Shown: positions 27,715 through 36,280 of the stretch, piece by piece | Numbering within the stretch: the stretch's first letter is position 1 | Layout of the letters: every line of letters starts with the position of its first letter | NCBI RefSeq assembly: GCF_004310345.1 | Contig: NZ_SISK01000001.1 | Span: 186,001 to 250,000, forward strand | Direction of reading: 5' to 3' | Length of the DNA stretch: 64,000 nucleotides | Source: Paracoccus subflavus | Lineage (GTDB): Bacteria; Pseudomonadota; Alphaproteobacteria; Rhodobacterales; Rhodobacteraceae | Program-made: the position numbers and the translations under genes | Notes under the pieces: model-generated | What the model saw: only the letters and a program-made list of their open reading frames with translations | The model's database searches: none | Told to the model about the DNA's origin: nothing

Positions 27715-28580
27715 GGGCGTTTTTGCCTTTGCAAGACTTTCTGCGCAATCGTCCTGCCGTCCTGATGCGCGGTCCGATTGCGATCATCCTGATCGAGGAC
27801 GGGGCCGTCGTACCGGAAACCCTGCGCCACCATGTCCGGCTGGGGTTTCGCCATGTGCTGGCCCTGTCGGCCCAGCCGATGGAGATCCCCGGCGATCTGA
27901 CGGCGCATGTCACGAATGTGGCTTGGCACAGCCGCCAGCCGGGCGCCTGTCAGGACGGCGTCAACGCCATCATCCGGGCGGTGCCCGCAGGCACATGGCT
28001 GTATGTCTGCTTCAACGCGGAATTCCTGTTCTTCCCCTTTTCGGAAACCCGCAGTGTGGGCGAGCTGCTGGCCTTTCATGCCGAAGAGCGCCGGGATGCC
28101 ATGCTGTGCTATGCCATGGACCTCTATGCGCCCGATCTGACCATCGCGCCCGATGGCGTCAGCCTGTCCGATGCGATGTTCGACTGCACGGGATATTTCG
28201 CCCTGGGTCGCAAGGGCGATGACGGCATCCCGCTGGAACGGGAACTGGACTTCCACGGGGGCCTGCGTTGGCGTTTCGAGGAGCATGTCCCAGCGGCACG
28301 GCGCAGGATCAACCGCATCGCACTGTTCCGCGCCGCCCGCGGATTGCGGATGGATGCCGATCACCGCTTTTCCGTTCAGGAATACAACACCCATTCCTGC
28401 CCCTGGCATCACAACCTGACGGCGGCGATCGCGTCCTTTCGCGCGGCCAAGGCCTTGGCGACCAATCCCGGTTCGCGCGACGCCATCAGCAGCTTTCGCT
28501 GGGCCAATTCGCATCGCTTTGAATGGCGTTCCCAGCAACTGATGGATCTGGGCCTGATGGAACCGGGCCAATGGTTCTGA
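27711..28580 (+). CDS. Glycosyltransferase-like protein of unknown function
   Basis: The 289-residue product begins at GTG 27711, overlapping the previous stop (GTGA); earlier codons in this frame lie inside the Ala-rich gene. It reads AIILIEDGAVVPETLRHHVRLGFRHVL, GTWLYVCFNAEFLFFPF, AMLCYAMDLY and later HSCPWHHNL. Similar Rhodobacteraceae proteins are listed as family 2-like glycosyltransferases, and the alternating strand pattern with WLYVCFNAEF resembles a nucleotide-sugar domain. No clear DxD site is obvious, so activity is uncertain. It belongs to a plus-strand cluster reaching 30841. Confidence 0.6.
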   Translation: MRAFLPLQDFLRNRPAVLMRGPIAIILIEDGAVVPETLRHHVRLGFRHVLALSAQPMEIPGDLTAHVTNVAWHSRQPGACQDGVNAIIRAVPAGTWLYVCFNAEFLFFPFSETRSVGELLAFHAEERRDAMLCYAMDLYAPDLTIAPDGVSLSDAMFDCTGYFALGRKGDDGIPLERELDFHGGLRWRFEEHVPAARRRINRIALFRAARGLRMDADHRFSVQEYNTHSCPWHHNLTAAIASFRAAKALATNPGSRDAISSFRWANSHRFEWRSQQLMDLGLMEPGQWF

Positions 28581-28640
28581 CGGAACCGGAACCCTGACCC
28601 GTCCCTGCGGTTGGGTTGCCAGTCCCACAGGAGCATGGCC

Positions 28641-30041
28641 ATGACCGACACCCGCCCCGACCTGTCCTGCGATGTGGCCATCATCGGCGCGGGCACTGCC
28701 GGCCTTGCCGCCGAACGGGCCGCCCGGAAGGCCGGGGCACGGACCCTGCTGATCGACGACGGGTTCAAGGGAACCCTGTGCGCGACGACCGGCTGCATGC
28801 CGTCCAAGCTGCTGATCGCCGCCGCCCAGGCAGCCGCCGACATCGCCCGCGCAGGCGTGATGGGGATCGAAGCCGGGCCTGCGCGGATCGACGGCAGGCG
28901 CGTCATGGCGCGGGTCAGGGCAGAGCGCGACCGATTTGTCGCAGCGACCAAGGAAAGCTACACGGCCCTGCCCGGCGAGACCTGCATCGACGCCCGCGCG
29001 CGGTTCCTTGAACGAACCCGTCTGGAACTGGACGATGGCCGAACCGTCGGGGCACGATCCGTCGTGATCGCCACCGGCTCGATCCCGGTTGTTCCAAAGG
29101 CGTTCCGGGATCTCGGCCCCCGGGTGCTGACAAGCGATACCATTTTCGCCTTGGACGATCTGCCGGACCATCTTGCGGTCATCGGGTCAGGCCCGCTTGG
29201 CGCGGAACTGGCGCAGGCCATGGCGCGGCTGGGCGTCAGGGTGGCGCTGTTCGACAAGGGCGACCGGCTGGTCGGCATCCGCTGCGACAAGGTTCACGAC
29301 GCCTTCGGGCCGCTGTTCGCGGGCGACGTGACCCTGCATCTGGGATGTTCGCCCGAACCCTCGCCGCTACCTGACGGCATCCGCCTGACCTGGGACGGCG
29401 GGCAGGAGGATTTCAGCCATGTGCTGGTCGCCACCGGGCGCAGGCCCGCGCTGGACGACCTGAACCTTAGCGAAACCGGGCTGGATCTGAATGACAAGGG
29501 CGTTCCGCGCTTTGACCGGTCCACCATGCAATGCGGCGATTCCTGCATTTTCATTGCCGGTGATGCCGATGCTGACGCCCCCGTTCTGCACGAGGCATCG
29601 CTGGACGGCGCGACCGCAGGAACCAATGCCGCGACCTGGCCGGACCTGTCGCCCATCGACCGGCCCCCGATGTTCGCCATCGCCTTTACCGATCCGCCCG
29701 TGGCGACGGTGGGCGCATCCCCCCAGGACTGTGCGATCAATGCCTTTCGGGACTATTCGCGACAAGGGCGTGCCCAGGTCGAGGCGCGGGCCGGGGGCAT
29801 GGCGCGACTGGGCGCCGATGCCCGCGGACGCCTGATCGGCGCCGACCTGGCCGTTCCGGGCGCCGATCACCTGGGGCATCTGCTGGTTCTGGCCATCATG
29901 AACGGCGCCAGCGCGGCCGACCTGCTGAACATGCCTTTCTATCACCCCACGCTCGAGGAAGGGCTGAAACCCGCCTTGCGCGAGATTTGCAGGCAGGCAA
30001 GTCTGGCTATCCGGAACGACGGTAATCCGCCGGGGGCATGA
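28641..30041 (+). CDS. Dihydrolipoamide dehydrogenase-like flavoprotein (pyridine nucleotide-disulfide oxidoreductase)
   Basis: The 466-residue protein has the FAD motif IIGAGTAGLAAE (14-25), a redox pair C47-x4-C52 in TLCATTGCMPSK, a second Rossmann motif (VIGSGPLGAELA), the FAD-binding IAGDADAD and a C-terminal HPT-x-x-E dyad (FYHPTLEEGLKPAL). These are features of the Lpd/mercuric reductase group. I chose ATG 28641 because GGAG at 28630-28633 is 7 bases upstream; ATG 28635 is too close. No lipoyl-carrier enzymes are next to it, so its partner is unknown. Next gene overlaps its stop by 4 bases. Confidence 0.82.
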   Translation: MTDTRPDLSCDVAIIGAGTAGLAAERAARKAGARTLLIDDGFKGTLCATTGCMPSKLLIAAAQAAADIARAGVMGIEAGPARIDGRRVMARVRAERDRFVAATKESYTALPGETCIDARARFLERTRLELDDGRTVGARSVVIATGSIPVVPKAFRDLGPRVLTSDTIFALDDLPDHLAVIGSGPLGAELAQAMARLGVRVALFDKGDRLVGIRCDKVHDAFGPLFAGDVTLHLGCSPEPSPLPDGIRLTWDGGQEDFSHVLVATGRRPALDDLNLSETGLDLNDKGVPRFDRSTMQCGDSCIFIAGDADADAPVLHEASLDGATAGTNAATWPDLSPIDRPPMFAIAFTDPPVATVGASPQDCAINAFRDYSRQGRAQVEARAGGMARLGADARGRLIGADLAVPGADHLGHLLVLAIMNGASAADLLNMPFYHPTLEEGLKPALREICRQASLAIRNDGNPPGA

Positions 30042-30841
30042 TGACCGAACAGATGATCGACCTGGGCCACGGATTCTGGAACATTCGCGGCAACCTGCGC
30101 ATGGCAGGCGTCCTGAATGTCGGCACGCATTGTTCGCTGGTCCGGCTGGCAAACGGAGCCTTCGTGTTCCTCGATTCCTATGCCTTCGACGACCCCATCG
30201 CGCGGCAAGTCATGGCGCTGACAGACAATGGGCGGGCGGTCCAGGCAATTCTGAACCTGCACCCGTTCCACACCCTGTCCTGCCGATGGATGCACGACCG
30301 GTTTCCCGATGCGCTGCTGTTCGGGTCAGAACGCCACCGCCGCAAATGGCCCGACCTGCCGTGGCAGCCCGATCACGTCGAATCGGCTGCCGTGGCCCTG
30401 CGCTTTCCCGACCTGTCCTTCGCCTTGCCTGACGGCATCGACTATATCTGCCGGAACGAGCGGGTTCACGCGGGATCGCTGCTGGCCTATCACCCGGCCA
30501 GCGGCAGCCTGCATGTGGACGATACCCTGAATGTGCTGCCGATCCCCGGTTTTTTGCGCCGTCTGCTGCGCATGCCCCGGCTGACCTTTCATCCCATGCT
30601 GGGGCAGGCGTTGCAGGATCGTCCGGGTGCCGCGCGTGATTTCCGGGACTGGGCGCGCAGGACCGCACGCACCTGGCATGCTGTCCGCACCGTCTGCGCC
30701 GCGCATTCCGATATCCTGGACATCCCGCCGGGCAGCTTTCCCGGTTTGATGGAGGCAGCCCTGTCCCGTGCCGAACCGGCGCTGAGACGCGCCGAGATCC
30801 GGCAGGCACGAAAGTCAGCCCAGCCGCGCGATCAGCGATGA
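30038..30841 (+). CDS. Metallo-hydrolase-like protein of unknown function (DUF4336-like)
   Basis: The 267-residue protein begins DLGHGFWNIRGNLRMAGVLNVGTHCSLVRL and includes FLDSYAFDD, ILNLHPFHTLSC, GSERHRRKWP and LHVDDTLNVLPI. The order resembles metallo-beta-lactamase-fold proteins, in which LHPFHTLS would stand for the HxHxDH motif and HVDDTL for the later Asp; the canonical HxHxDH is not intact. ATG 30038 overlaps the upstream flavoprotein stop (ATGA). Its 3' end overlaps the converging dehydrogenase gene by 27 bases. Function uncertain. Confidence 0.6.
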   Translation: MMTEQMIDLGHGFWNIRGNLRMAGVLNVGTHCSLVRLANGAFVFLDSYAFDDPIARQVMALTDNGRAVQAILNLHPFHTLSCRWMHDRFPDALLFGSERHRRKWPDLPWQPDHVESAAVALRFPDLSFALPDGIDYICRNERVHAGSLLAYHPASGSLHVDDTLNVLPIPGFLRRLLRMPRLTFHPMLGQALQDRPGAARDFRDWARRTARTWHAVRTVCAAHSDILDIPPGSFPGLMEAALSRAEPALRRAEIRQARKSAQPRDQR

Positions 30842-31678
30842 CGTATCCCAGCGCCCGCCGCCCATCCGCTGCACGTCCTTGTAGAATTGGTCCACAAGAG
30901 CCGTGACCGGCAAGGATGCCCCCACCTCGTCTGCGGCCGCCAGACAGATGGCCAGATCCTTGCGCATCCAGTCCACCGCGAAACCATGGTCGAAATGGCC
31001 CTGCTTCATGGTCTTGTGGCGGTTGACCATCTGCCAGCTTGCCGCGGCGCCCTGACTGATGACCTCGACCACCTCCTCGATATCCAGGCCCGACTTGCGC
31101 GCAAAGGCCAGCGATTCGGAAAGACCCTGCACCAGGCCGGCAATGGCGATCTGGTTGCACATCTTGGTGATCTGGCCGGCCCCCGTATCGCCCATGCGGC
31201 GGCAGATCCGGGCATAGGCGGCGATGATGGGTGCGGCGCGATCGTAATCCCCGATGGGCCCGCCACACATCACGGACAACTGTCCGTTCTGGGCGCCCAC
31301 CTGCCCGCCCGACACCGGCGCGTCCACATAGCCCAATCCGGCGGACCGTGCCGACTCGGCCAGTTCACGCGTCACGGCGGCCGACACGGTGGTATGATCG
31401 ACCAAAATCGCACCCGGTTTCATTCCTGCAAAGGCGCCGTCGGCACCCAGGCAGACCTGGCGAAGATCGTCGTCATTGCCCACGCAGACCATCACGAAAT
31501 CCGCATCCTCGGCTGCCTTGCGCGGGGTATCGGCCCAGGAACCCCCATGCCTTTCAGACCAGGCCACGGCCTTTTCCACTGTGCGGTTGAACACGGTCAC
31601 CTTGTGACCGGCCGCGGCCAGATGGCCCGCCATCGGGGCACCCATGACGCCCATTCCCAGAAATGCCACCTTGGCCAT
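30815..31678 (-). CDS. NAD-binding 3-hydroxyisobutyrate dehydrogenase-family protein
   Basis: The 287-residue enzyme is a beta-hydroxyacid dehydrogenase. It has the N-terminal Rossmann motif FLGMGVMGAPMAGHL (5-19), the substrate motif DAPVSGGQVGA and the catalytic lysine helix in GAGQITKMCNQIA. The C-terminal KDLAICLAAADEVGASLPVTA is also typical. Family members reduce 2-hydroxy-3-oxopropionate or oxidise 3-hydroxyisobutyrate; the two cannot be separated here. The ATG at 31678 follows a weak GGGGTGACT ribosome binding site. Confidence 0.87.
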   Translation of the reverse strand: MAKVAFLGMGVMGAPMAGHLAAAGHKVTVFNRTVEKAVAWSERHGGSWADTPRKAAEDADFVMVCVGNDDDLRQVCLGADGAFAGMKPGAILVDHTTVSAAVTRELAESARSAGLGYVDAPVSGGQVGAQNGQLSVMCGGPIGDYDRAAPIIAAYARICRRMGDTGAGQITKMCNQIAIAGLVQGLSESLAFARKSGLDIEEVVEVISQGAAASWQMVNRHKTMKQGHFDHGFAVDWMRKDLAICLAAADEVGASLPVTALVDQFYKDVQRMGGGRWDTSSLIARLG

Positions 31679-31842
31679 AGTCACCCCCCTGCACTGTTCC
31701 CGTCCCGCATTGTGCGGCCTGCGTTGAACTGCCGGCGCGCCTGAATTATGCAGCACCCCAGCATCCCGGCGCACCATGGTCAAGCGCCCGTTCATCCCAG
31801 AAGCCCAAGGCCAGCGGACTTGTTCATGGAAAATCGCCCGAC

Positions 31843-34257
31843 ATGCTGATCCTGTTCCGCTGGCTGCTGCGGCTGACCATCGGGCTGATCCTGATGCTGG
31901 TGGCGGCCCTGATCCTGGCCTGGTATTTCGCGGTCCGGTCGCTGCCCGATTACAACGCCACACTGCGCGTGCCGGGCATCTCGGCGCCGGTGGAAATCGT
32001 CCGCAGCACCGAAAATGTCCCCCATGTGTTTGGCCAGACGGACGAAGACGTGTTTTTTGCCCTGGGCCTGGTCCACGCACAGGACCGGCTGTTCCAGATG
32101 ACGCTGCTGCGCCGTGCGGCGCAAGGCCGCCTGTCCGAGGTGTATGGCGCAGGTGCCCTGGCCGCCGACGATCTGGCCCGGCGGCTGGAACTGTACAGGA
32201 CCGCCGCCGCATCGGTCGAGGCACAGGACCAGGCGACCCAGGCGGCGCTGACCGCCTATGCCCGGGGGGTCAACGAATGGATCGGCCAGGTCAACGCCAG
32301 GGCCATGGGCCGCGGGGCGCCGGAATTCTTTGTCCTGCCCCAGGATATCGCTTATTGGCAGCCCGCCGATTCGCTGGCCATTCTCAAGCTGCTCGCGGCG
32401 TCCACCAGCAATGCGGTGGCGGACGAGGTGCTGCGCGCCCGCCTGTCGCTGACATGGCCCGAACGGGGGACCGACCTGCTGGCGGAAACGGCCCCCGCCG
32501 CTGCCCTGCCCCGCTATGCCGACCTGTTTCCCGGCGCGCGGTTTGCCCCTGTGGAAGCCCGCCTGGACCCAACGCCGGACCGCGACGTCACCCAGATGCT
32601 GCGCCCGAATGGCGGACTTGGCGGCAATGTCTTCGCTGCCGAGGCCGGCCGCACGGCGGCGGGCGGGGCCTTGCTTGCCAGCGACCCGCAGGCGCCGCTT
32701 GTGGCGCCCTCGCTTTACTATCTCGCCCGGCTGGAACTGACATCAGGCGGGGTGATCGGTGCCACCATTCCGGGGATGCCGGTGATCTTTTCGGGCCGCA
32801 ATCCGCAGTTGGCATGGGGGATCGCCCCGGCGCCGATGGATGATGCCGACATCGCCATCGAGGAGATCGAGCCGGGCCGGGTAGACCGGTATCGCGGCCC
32901 CGATGGCTGGACGGATTTCGCCACCCGGCGCGAAACCATCCGCATCCTGGACGAACCCGCCCGCACCGTGACCCTGCGCGGCAGCCGCAACGGTCCCATC
33001 GTGCCCTTGCTGGACCCAGGACTGGCCGACGCCACGCCCAGGGGACATGTGCCGGCGCTTCGCTGGACGGGCCTGTCCACCAGCGATACGACAATGTCGG
33101 CCCTGATCGGCATGATGCGGGCGGCCGATACGGGCAGCGCGGCGACCGCCCTTGGCCGCGTCGTTGCCCCGCCGATGGCGGTTGCCTTGGCCGATGAGGA
33201 CGGCATCCGGCAGATCACCGTGGGCGCGGCCCCTCAACGGGCATCCGATCATCCGACGGGCGGGGCCATGCCCGTTCCCGGCTGGCTGCCCCAAGGCGAA
33301 TGGAGCGGCCAGTTGTCGGCGGTCATCGACAATCCCACCCCCGACGGAATCGCGTTCGCCACCGAAGAGCGAAGCCCCCTGGGGTTGCGCCGCAGCCGCC
33401 TGGGCTGGCTGCTGGGCGACCGCGAGGTTCATTCCCGGGACAGCTTTGTCGCCGCGCAACTGGATATCGTCAGCCCTGCCGCGCGCAGTCTTTTGCCGCT
33501 TGTCGGGGCCGACCTGTGGTTCACGGGCGAACCCGCCGCCTCTGGCACGCCCGAACGCCAGCGCCAGGACGTGCTGAACCTGCTGGCCGAATGGGACGGC
33601 GCCATGAGCGAGCATCTGCCCGAGCCGCTGATCCATTCCGCCTGGATGGCGGCGCTTCAGGATCGGCTGATCCGCGACGAACTCGGCCCCTTGGCCGATG
33701 ACATCCGCACCCTCCAGCCCGGCTTTGTCGATGCGGTCTTTCGCAACCGGAACAGCGCGGGGGTCTGGTGCGACATCGTGCAAAGCGCCCCGGTCGAGGA
33801 TTGCACCACCATCGCCCGGCAGGCGCTGGACCGGGCCATCCTGGACCTGACGCAGCGATTTGGCGCCGATGTCGCCAGTTGGCGGTGGGGCGACGCCCAT
33901 CAGGCCTATCAGGTCCATCCGGGGCTGGGCCGGATGGCGGTGCTTGGCTGGATCGTGAACCTGTCGCAGCCCTTGTCTGGGGGGGCTTTCTCGGTTTCCC
34001 ACACGGGGATGATGGCGGCGGGGGCCGAACCCTTCCAGGCGCGGACCGGCCCCGGCTATCGCGGCGTCTATGATCTGGCCGATCCAGACAGTTCGGTCTT
34101 TATCCTGTCAACCGGACAGTCGGGACATCCGCTGTCGCGTCATTACGACGATCTGGCCGAATTGTGGCGCCGGGGCGAGTACATCGGCATGTCGCTGGAC
34201 CCGCAGCTTGCGCGCGCAGCGGCAACCGGGGTGACGGTTCTGCAACCCGTGGAATAA
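31843..34257 (+). CDS. Penicillin acylase family protein with Ser-to-Gly at the nucleophile position
   Basis: The 804-residue protein starts with a membrane or signal segment (FRWLLRLTIGLILMLVAALIL) and matches the penicillin acylase/Ntn-hydrolase family throughout: VFFALGLVHAQDRLFQM, RGVNEWI, GALLASDPQAPL and HTGMMAAGAEPFQ. In active members a serine at the start of the beta chain (usual SNxW/F) is nucleophile and self-cleavage site. Here the segment reads NGGLGGNVFAAEAGR, with Gly261 (GGC at 32623-32625) where Ser is expected. Self-processing and normal amidase activity are therefore doubtful. No frameshift or stop is present and length is normal. Confidence 0.85.
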   Translation: MLILFRWLLRLTIGLILMLVAALILAWYFAVRSLPDYNATLRVPGISAPVEIVRSTENVPHVFGQTDEDVFFALGLVHAQDRLFQMTLLRRAAQGRLSEVYGAGALAADDLARRLELYRTAAASVEAQDQATQAALTAYARGVNEWIGQVNARAMGRGAPEFFVLPQDIAYWQPADSLAILKLLAASTSNAVADEVLRARLSLTWPERGTDLLAETAPAAALPRYADLFPGARFAPVEARLDPTPDRDVTQMLRPNGGLGGNVFAAEAGRTAAGGALLASDPQAPLVAPSLYYLARLELTSGGVIGATIPGMPVIFSGRNPQLAWGIAPAPMDDADIAIEEIEPGRVDRYRGPDGWTDFATRRETIRILDEPARTVTLRGSRNGPIVPLLDPGLADATPRGHVPALRWTGLSTSDTTMSALIGMMRAADTGSAATALGRVVAPPMAVALADEDGIRQITVGAAPQRASDHPTGGAMPVPGWLPQGEWSGQLSAVIDNPTPDGIAFATEERSPLGLRRSRLGWLLGDREVHSRDSFVAAQLDIVSPAARSLLPLVGADLWFTGEPAASGTPERQRQDVLNLLAEWDGAMSEHLPEPLIHSAWMAALQDRLIRDELGPLADDIRTLQPGFVDAVFRNRNSAGVWCDIVQSAPVEDCTTIARQALDRAILDLTQRFGADVASWRWGDAHQAYQVHPGLGRMAVLGWIVNLSQPLSGGAFSVSHTGMMAAGAEPFQARTGPGYRGVYDLADPDSSVFILSTGQSGHPLSRHYDDLAELWRRGEYIGMSLDPQLARAAATGVTVLQPVE

Positions 34258-34261
34258 ACGT

Positions 34262-35275
34262 CTATGTCGCCGATAGCCTGCCCCAGCGGTGAAACAGGTC
34301 GGGGCCGACCCGGCGGGTTTCCAGCAGTCTGAAACGCGGCGCATCGGCCAGGCGGGGAAAGGACATCCCCCCGACCGAAGGCAGTCCGTCGGCGCCCAGC
34401 ACCACCCCCGCCGTATAGCCGATGACCTGATCCACAAGCCCGGCTTGCAGCAGCGATGCAGCCAGAACCCCGCCCCCTTCGCAAAAGACCCGCGTGATAC
34501 CCCGTTCCGCAAGCTGATCCATGGCCTCGGCCACAGGGGCATCGACGACCCACAACGGGCCATGCGACGGCCCCTCGGGCGGCAGGTCCGGCACGGGCCC
34601 CGAGGTGAGGATGATCCGCACCGGCTGGCGCGGCGTGGCGAACCCCCTGACGTTCAGCGAAGGCCGGTCGGCCCGCGCCGTCCGCCCCCCCACCATGACG
34701 GCATCATGGGCCAGACGCATGGCATGGACATGCAGACGTGCGGCGGGACCGGTGATCCACTGGCTTTCTCCCTGGGCGGTGGCGATCCGGCCATCGAAGC
34801 TGCCGGCCAGCTTCAGCGTCAGGAAGGGGCGCCCGCGCCGGATCCGCGACAGGAACCCGGCCTGCATCTGGCGCGCCTGATCCTGACCCACATCCTCAGT
34901 CACGGCGATCCCGGCATCGCGCAGGATTTGATGCCCTCGTCCGGCGACGCGGGGGTCCGGGTCGGTCATCGCGGACACGACCCTGGCAATACCGGCCTTT
35001 ACCAGAGCCTCGGCGCAAGGGGACGTGCGGCCGTGATGGGCGCAGGGCTCGAGCGTGACATAGGCCGTTGCCCCCCGGGCAAGCATCCCCGCCTGATCCA
35101 GGGCCATGCGTTCTGCATGGGGCCTGCCCCCGGGCTGGGTCCAGCCGCGCCCCACGATCCGCTCGTCCCGCAGGATCACGCAGCCTACGGCTGGATTGGG
35201 CCAGGCATTTCCCAGGCCCCGGCGCGCCAGACGCAGCGCGTGGTTCATGTGGCGCAGATCGTCGTCCTGGGTCAC
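34262..35275 (-). CDS. ribD: Riboflavin biosynthesis protein RibD (deaminase/reductase)
   Basis: The 337-residue bifunctional enzyme deaminates and reduces the pyrimidine intermediates of riboflavin synthesis. The N-terminal deaminase shows PNPAVGCVI, the zinc motif HAE and EPCAHHGRTSPC. The C-terminal reductase shows LTLKLAGSFDGRIA, DAVMVGGRTARADRPSLNVR and FCEGGGVLAASL. The start is taken as GTG 35275, one base after the nrdR stop, since no upstream ATG lies outside nrdR and the family N-terminus fits; an internal ATG at 35248 is less likely. nrdR-ribD order is common in Proteobacteria. Confidence 0.94.
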   Translation of the reverse strand: MTQDDDLRHMNHALRLARRGLGNAWPNPAVGCVILRDERIVGRGWTQPGGRPHAERMALDQAGMLARGATAYVTLEPCAHHGRTSPCAEALVKAGIARVVSAMTDPDPRVAGRGHQILRDAGIAVTEDVGQDQARQMQAGFLSRIRRGRPFLTLKLAGSFDGRIATAQGESQWITGPAARLHVHAMRLAHDAVMVGGRTARADRPSLNVRGFATPRQPVRIILTSGPVPDLPPEGPSHGPLWVVDAPVAEAMDQLAERGITRVFCEGGGVLAASLLQAGLVDQVIGYTAGVVLGADGLPSVGGMSFPRLADAPRFRLLETRRVGPDLFHRWGRLSAT

Positions 35276-35276
35276 G

Positions 35277-35741
35277 TCAGTCCGCGGTCGCACCGGGACG
35301 CAGCTCGGACACGAACTTGTCGAAATCGTTGGCGTCCTGAAAGTTCTTGTAAACGCTGGCAAAGCGGACATAGGCCACGTTGTCGATGCGCGACAGGGAT
35401 TCCATGACGATCTCGCCGATCATCTTGGACGGAATATCGGTTTCGCCCGTGCTTTCCAGGCGGCGCACGATGCCGCTGATCATCTGTTCGATCCGCTCGG
35501 GTTCGACCGGGCGTTTCTGCATGGCGATGCGGATCGAGCGGGCCAGCTTGTCGCGGTCGAAATCCTCGCGCCGGCCGCTGGACTTGACGACCACCAGGTC
35601 GCGCAGTTGCACCCGTTCATAGGTGGTAAATCGTCCCCCGCAAGCGGCACAGAACCGGCGGCGCCGAATGGCGACGTTATCCTCGGCTGGACGGGAATCC
35701 TTGACCTGCGTATCGATGTTTCCACAAAACGGGCAGCGCAT
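35277..35741 (-). CDS. nrdR: Transcriptional repressor NrdR
   Basis: The 154-residue protein represses ribonucleotide reductase genes in response to ATP/dATP. It has an N-terminal zinc ribbon (CPFCGN and CAACGGRF) and a following ATP-cone domain ([20 protein letters not shown]). Length is normal. Its stop is one base from the ribD GTG, so the genes are coupled. NrdR boxes are not seen here, as expected since its targets lie elsewhere. Confidence 0.96.
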   Translation of the reverse strand: MRCPFCGNIDTQVKDSRPAEDNVAIRRRRFCAACGGRFTTYERVQLRDLVVVKSSGRREDFDRDKLARSIRIAMQKRPVEPERIEQMISGIVRRLESTGETDIPSKMIGEIVMESLSRIDNVAYVRFASVYKNFQDANDFDKFVSELRPGATAD

Positions 35742-35842
35742 CCGGTTGTCCCCTTTGTCCGCCGGGATACCGCAACTATAGGAAACCGGGCACGTCTTGG
35801 GTAGCGTAATCGTGAAGCCACAAGATGTTTGCGCGGGTCGGA

Positions 35843-36280
35843 TTATCCGGGTGTCTGCCAAACGGGCTGAAAGGCCAGGACCACCTGCCGGCTGTGCGGC
35901 GCGCGGCGATGTTCCACCAGAAAAATTCCTTGCCAGGTTCCCAGCATCATGCGTCCAGATGCCACCGGAACGTGCAGGCTTACCGGCAGGATCGCCGCCT
36001 TGAGATGCGCGGGCATGTCGTCCGGCCCTTCGTCACGATGGCGCAGCCAGGCCATCGCGGGGTCGTCTGCCGGCGGAGCGATACGGTCCAGCCAGCCCAG
36101 CAGATCGGTCTGCACATCGGGATCGGCATTTTCCTGAATCAGCAGCGAACACGAGGTATGGCGCACCATCAGTGTCACCACCCCATCGCCCGCGCCAACC
36201 TTGCGCAGCCAGTCGGCCACCCGCCCGGTGATGTCGTGGCAGGCGGGGCCATGGGTGTCGATCGTCAGGCTGGCAATCAT
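35843..36280 (-). CDS. YjbQ family protein (UPF0047)
   Basis: The 145-residue protein has the conserved [19 protein letters not shown] and [20 protein letters not shown] segments and ends in [17 protein letters not shown]. These mark the YjbQ/UPF0047 family, sometimes called secondary thiamine-phosphate synthase; the physiological role is uncertain. Its ATG overlaps the rmuC stop by 4 bases. Confidence 0.88.
   Translation of the reverse strand: MIASLTIDTHGPACHDITGRVADWLRKVGAGDGVVTLMVRHTSCSLLIQENADPDVQTDLLGWLDRIAPPADDPAMAWLRHRDEGPDDMPAHLKAAILPVSLHVPVASGRMMLGTWQGIFLVEHRRAPHSRQVVLAFQPVWQTPG

Noticed and set aside
28568-28640. Possible CRISPR-like or tandem repeat near 28.6 kb
   Set aside because: Only scattered GC-rich similarity is present, without repeated units. 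No CRISPR array was seen anywhere in the window.
30815-30841. 27-base convergent gene overlap as a sign of a wrong gene call
   Set aside because: Both reading frames have family-level or coupled-operon support, and short convergent overlaps occur elsewhere here (mnmA/sufE).
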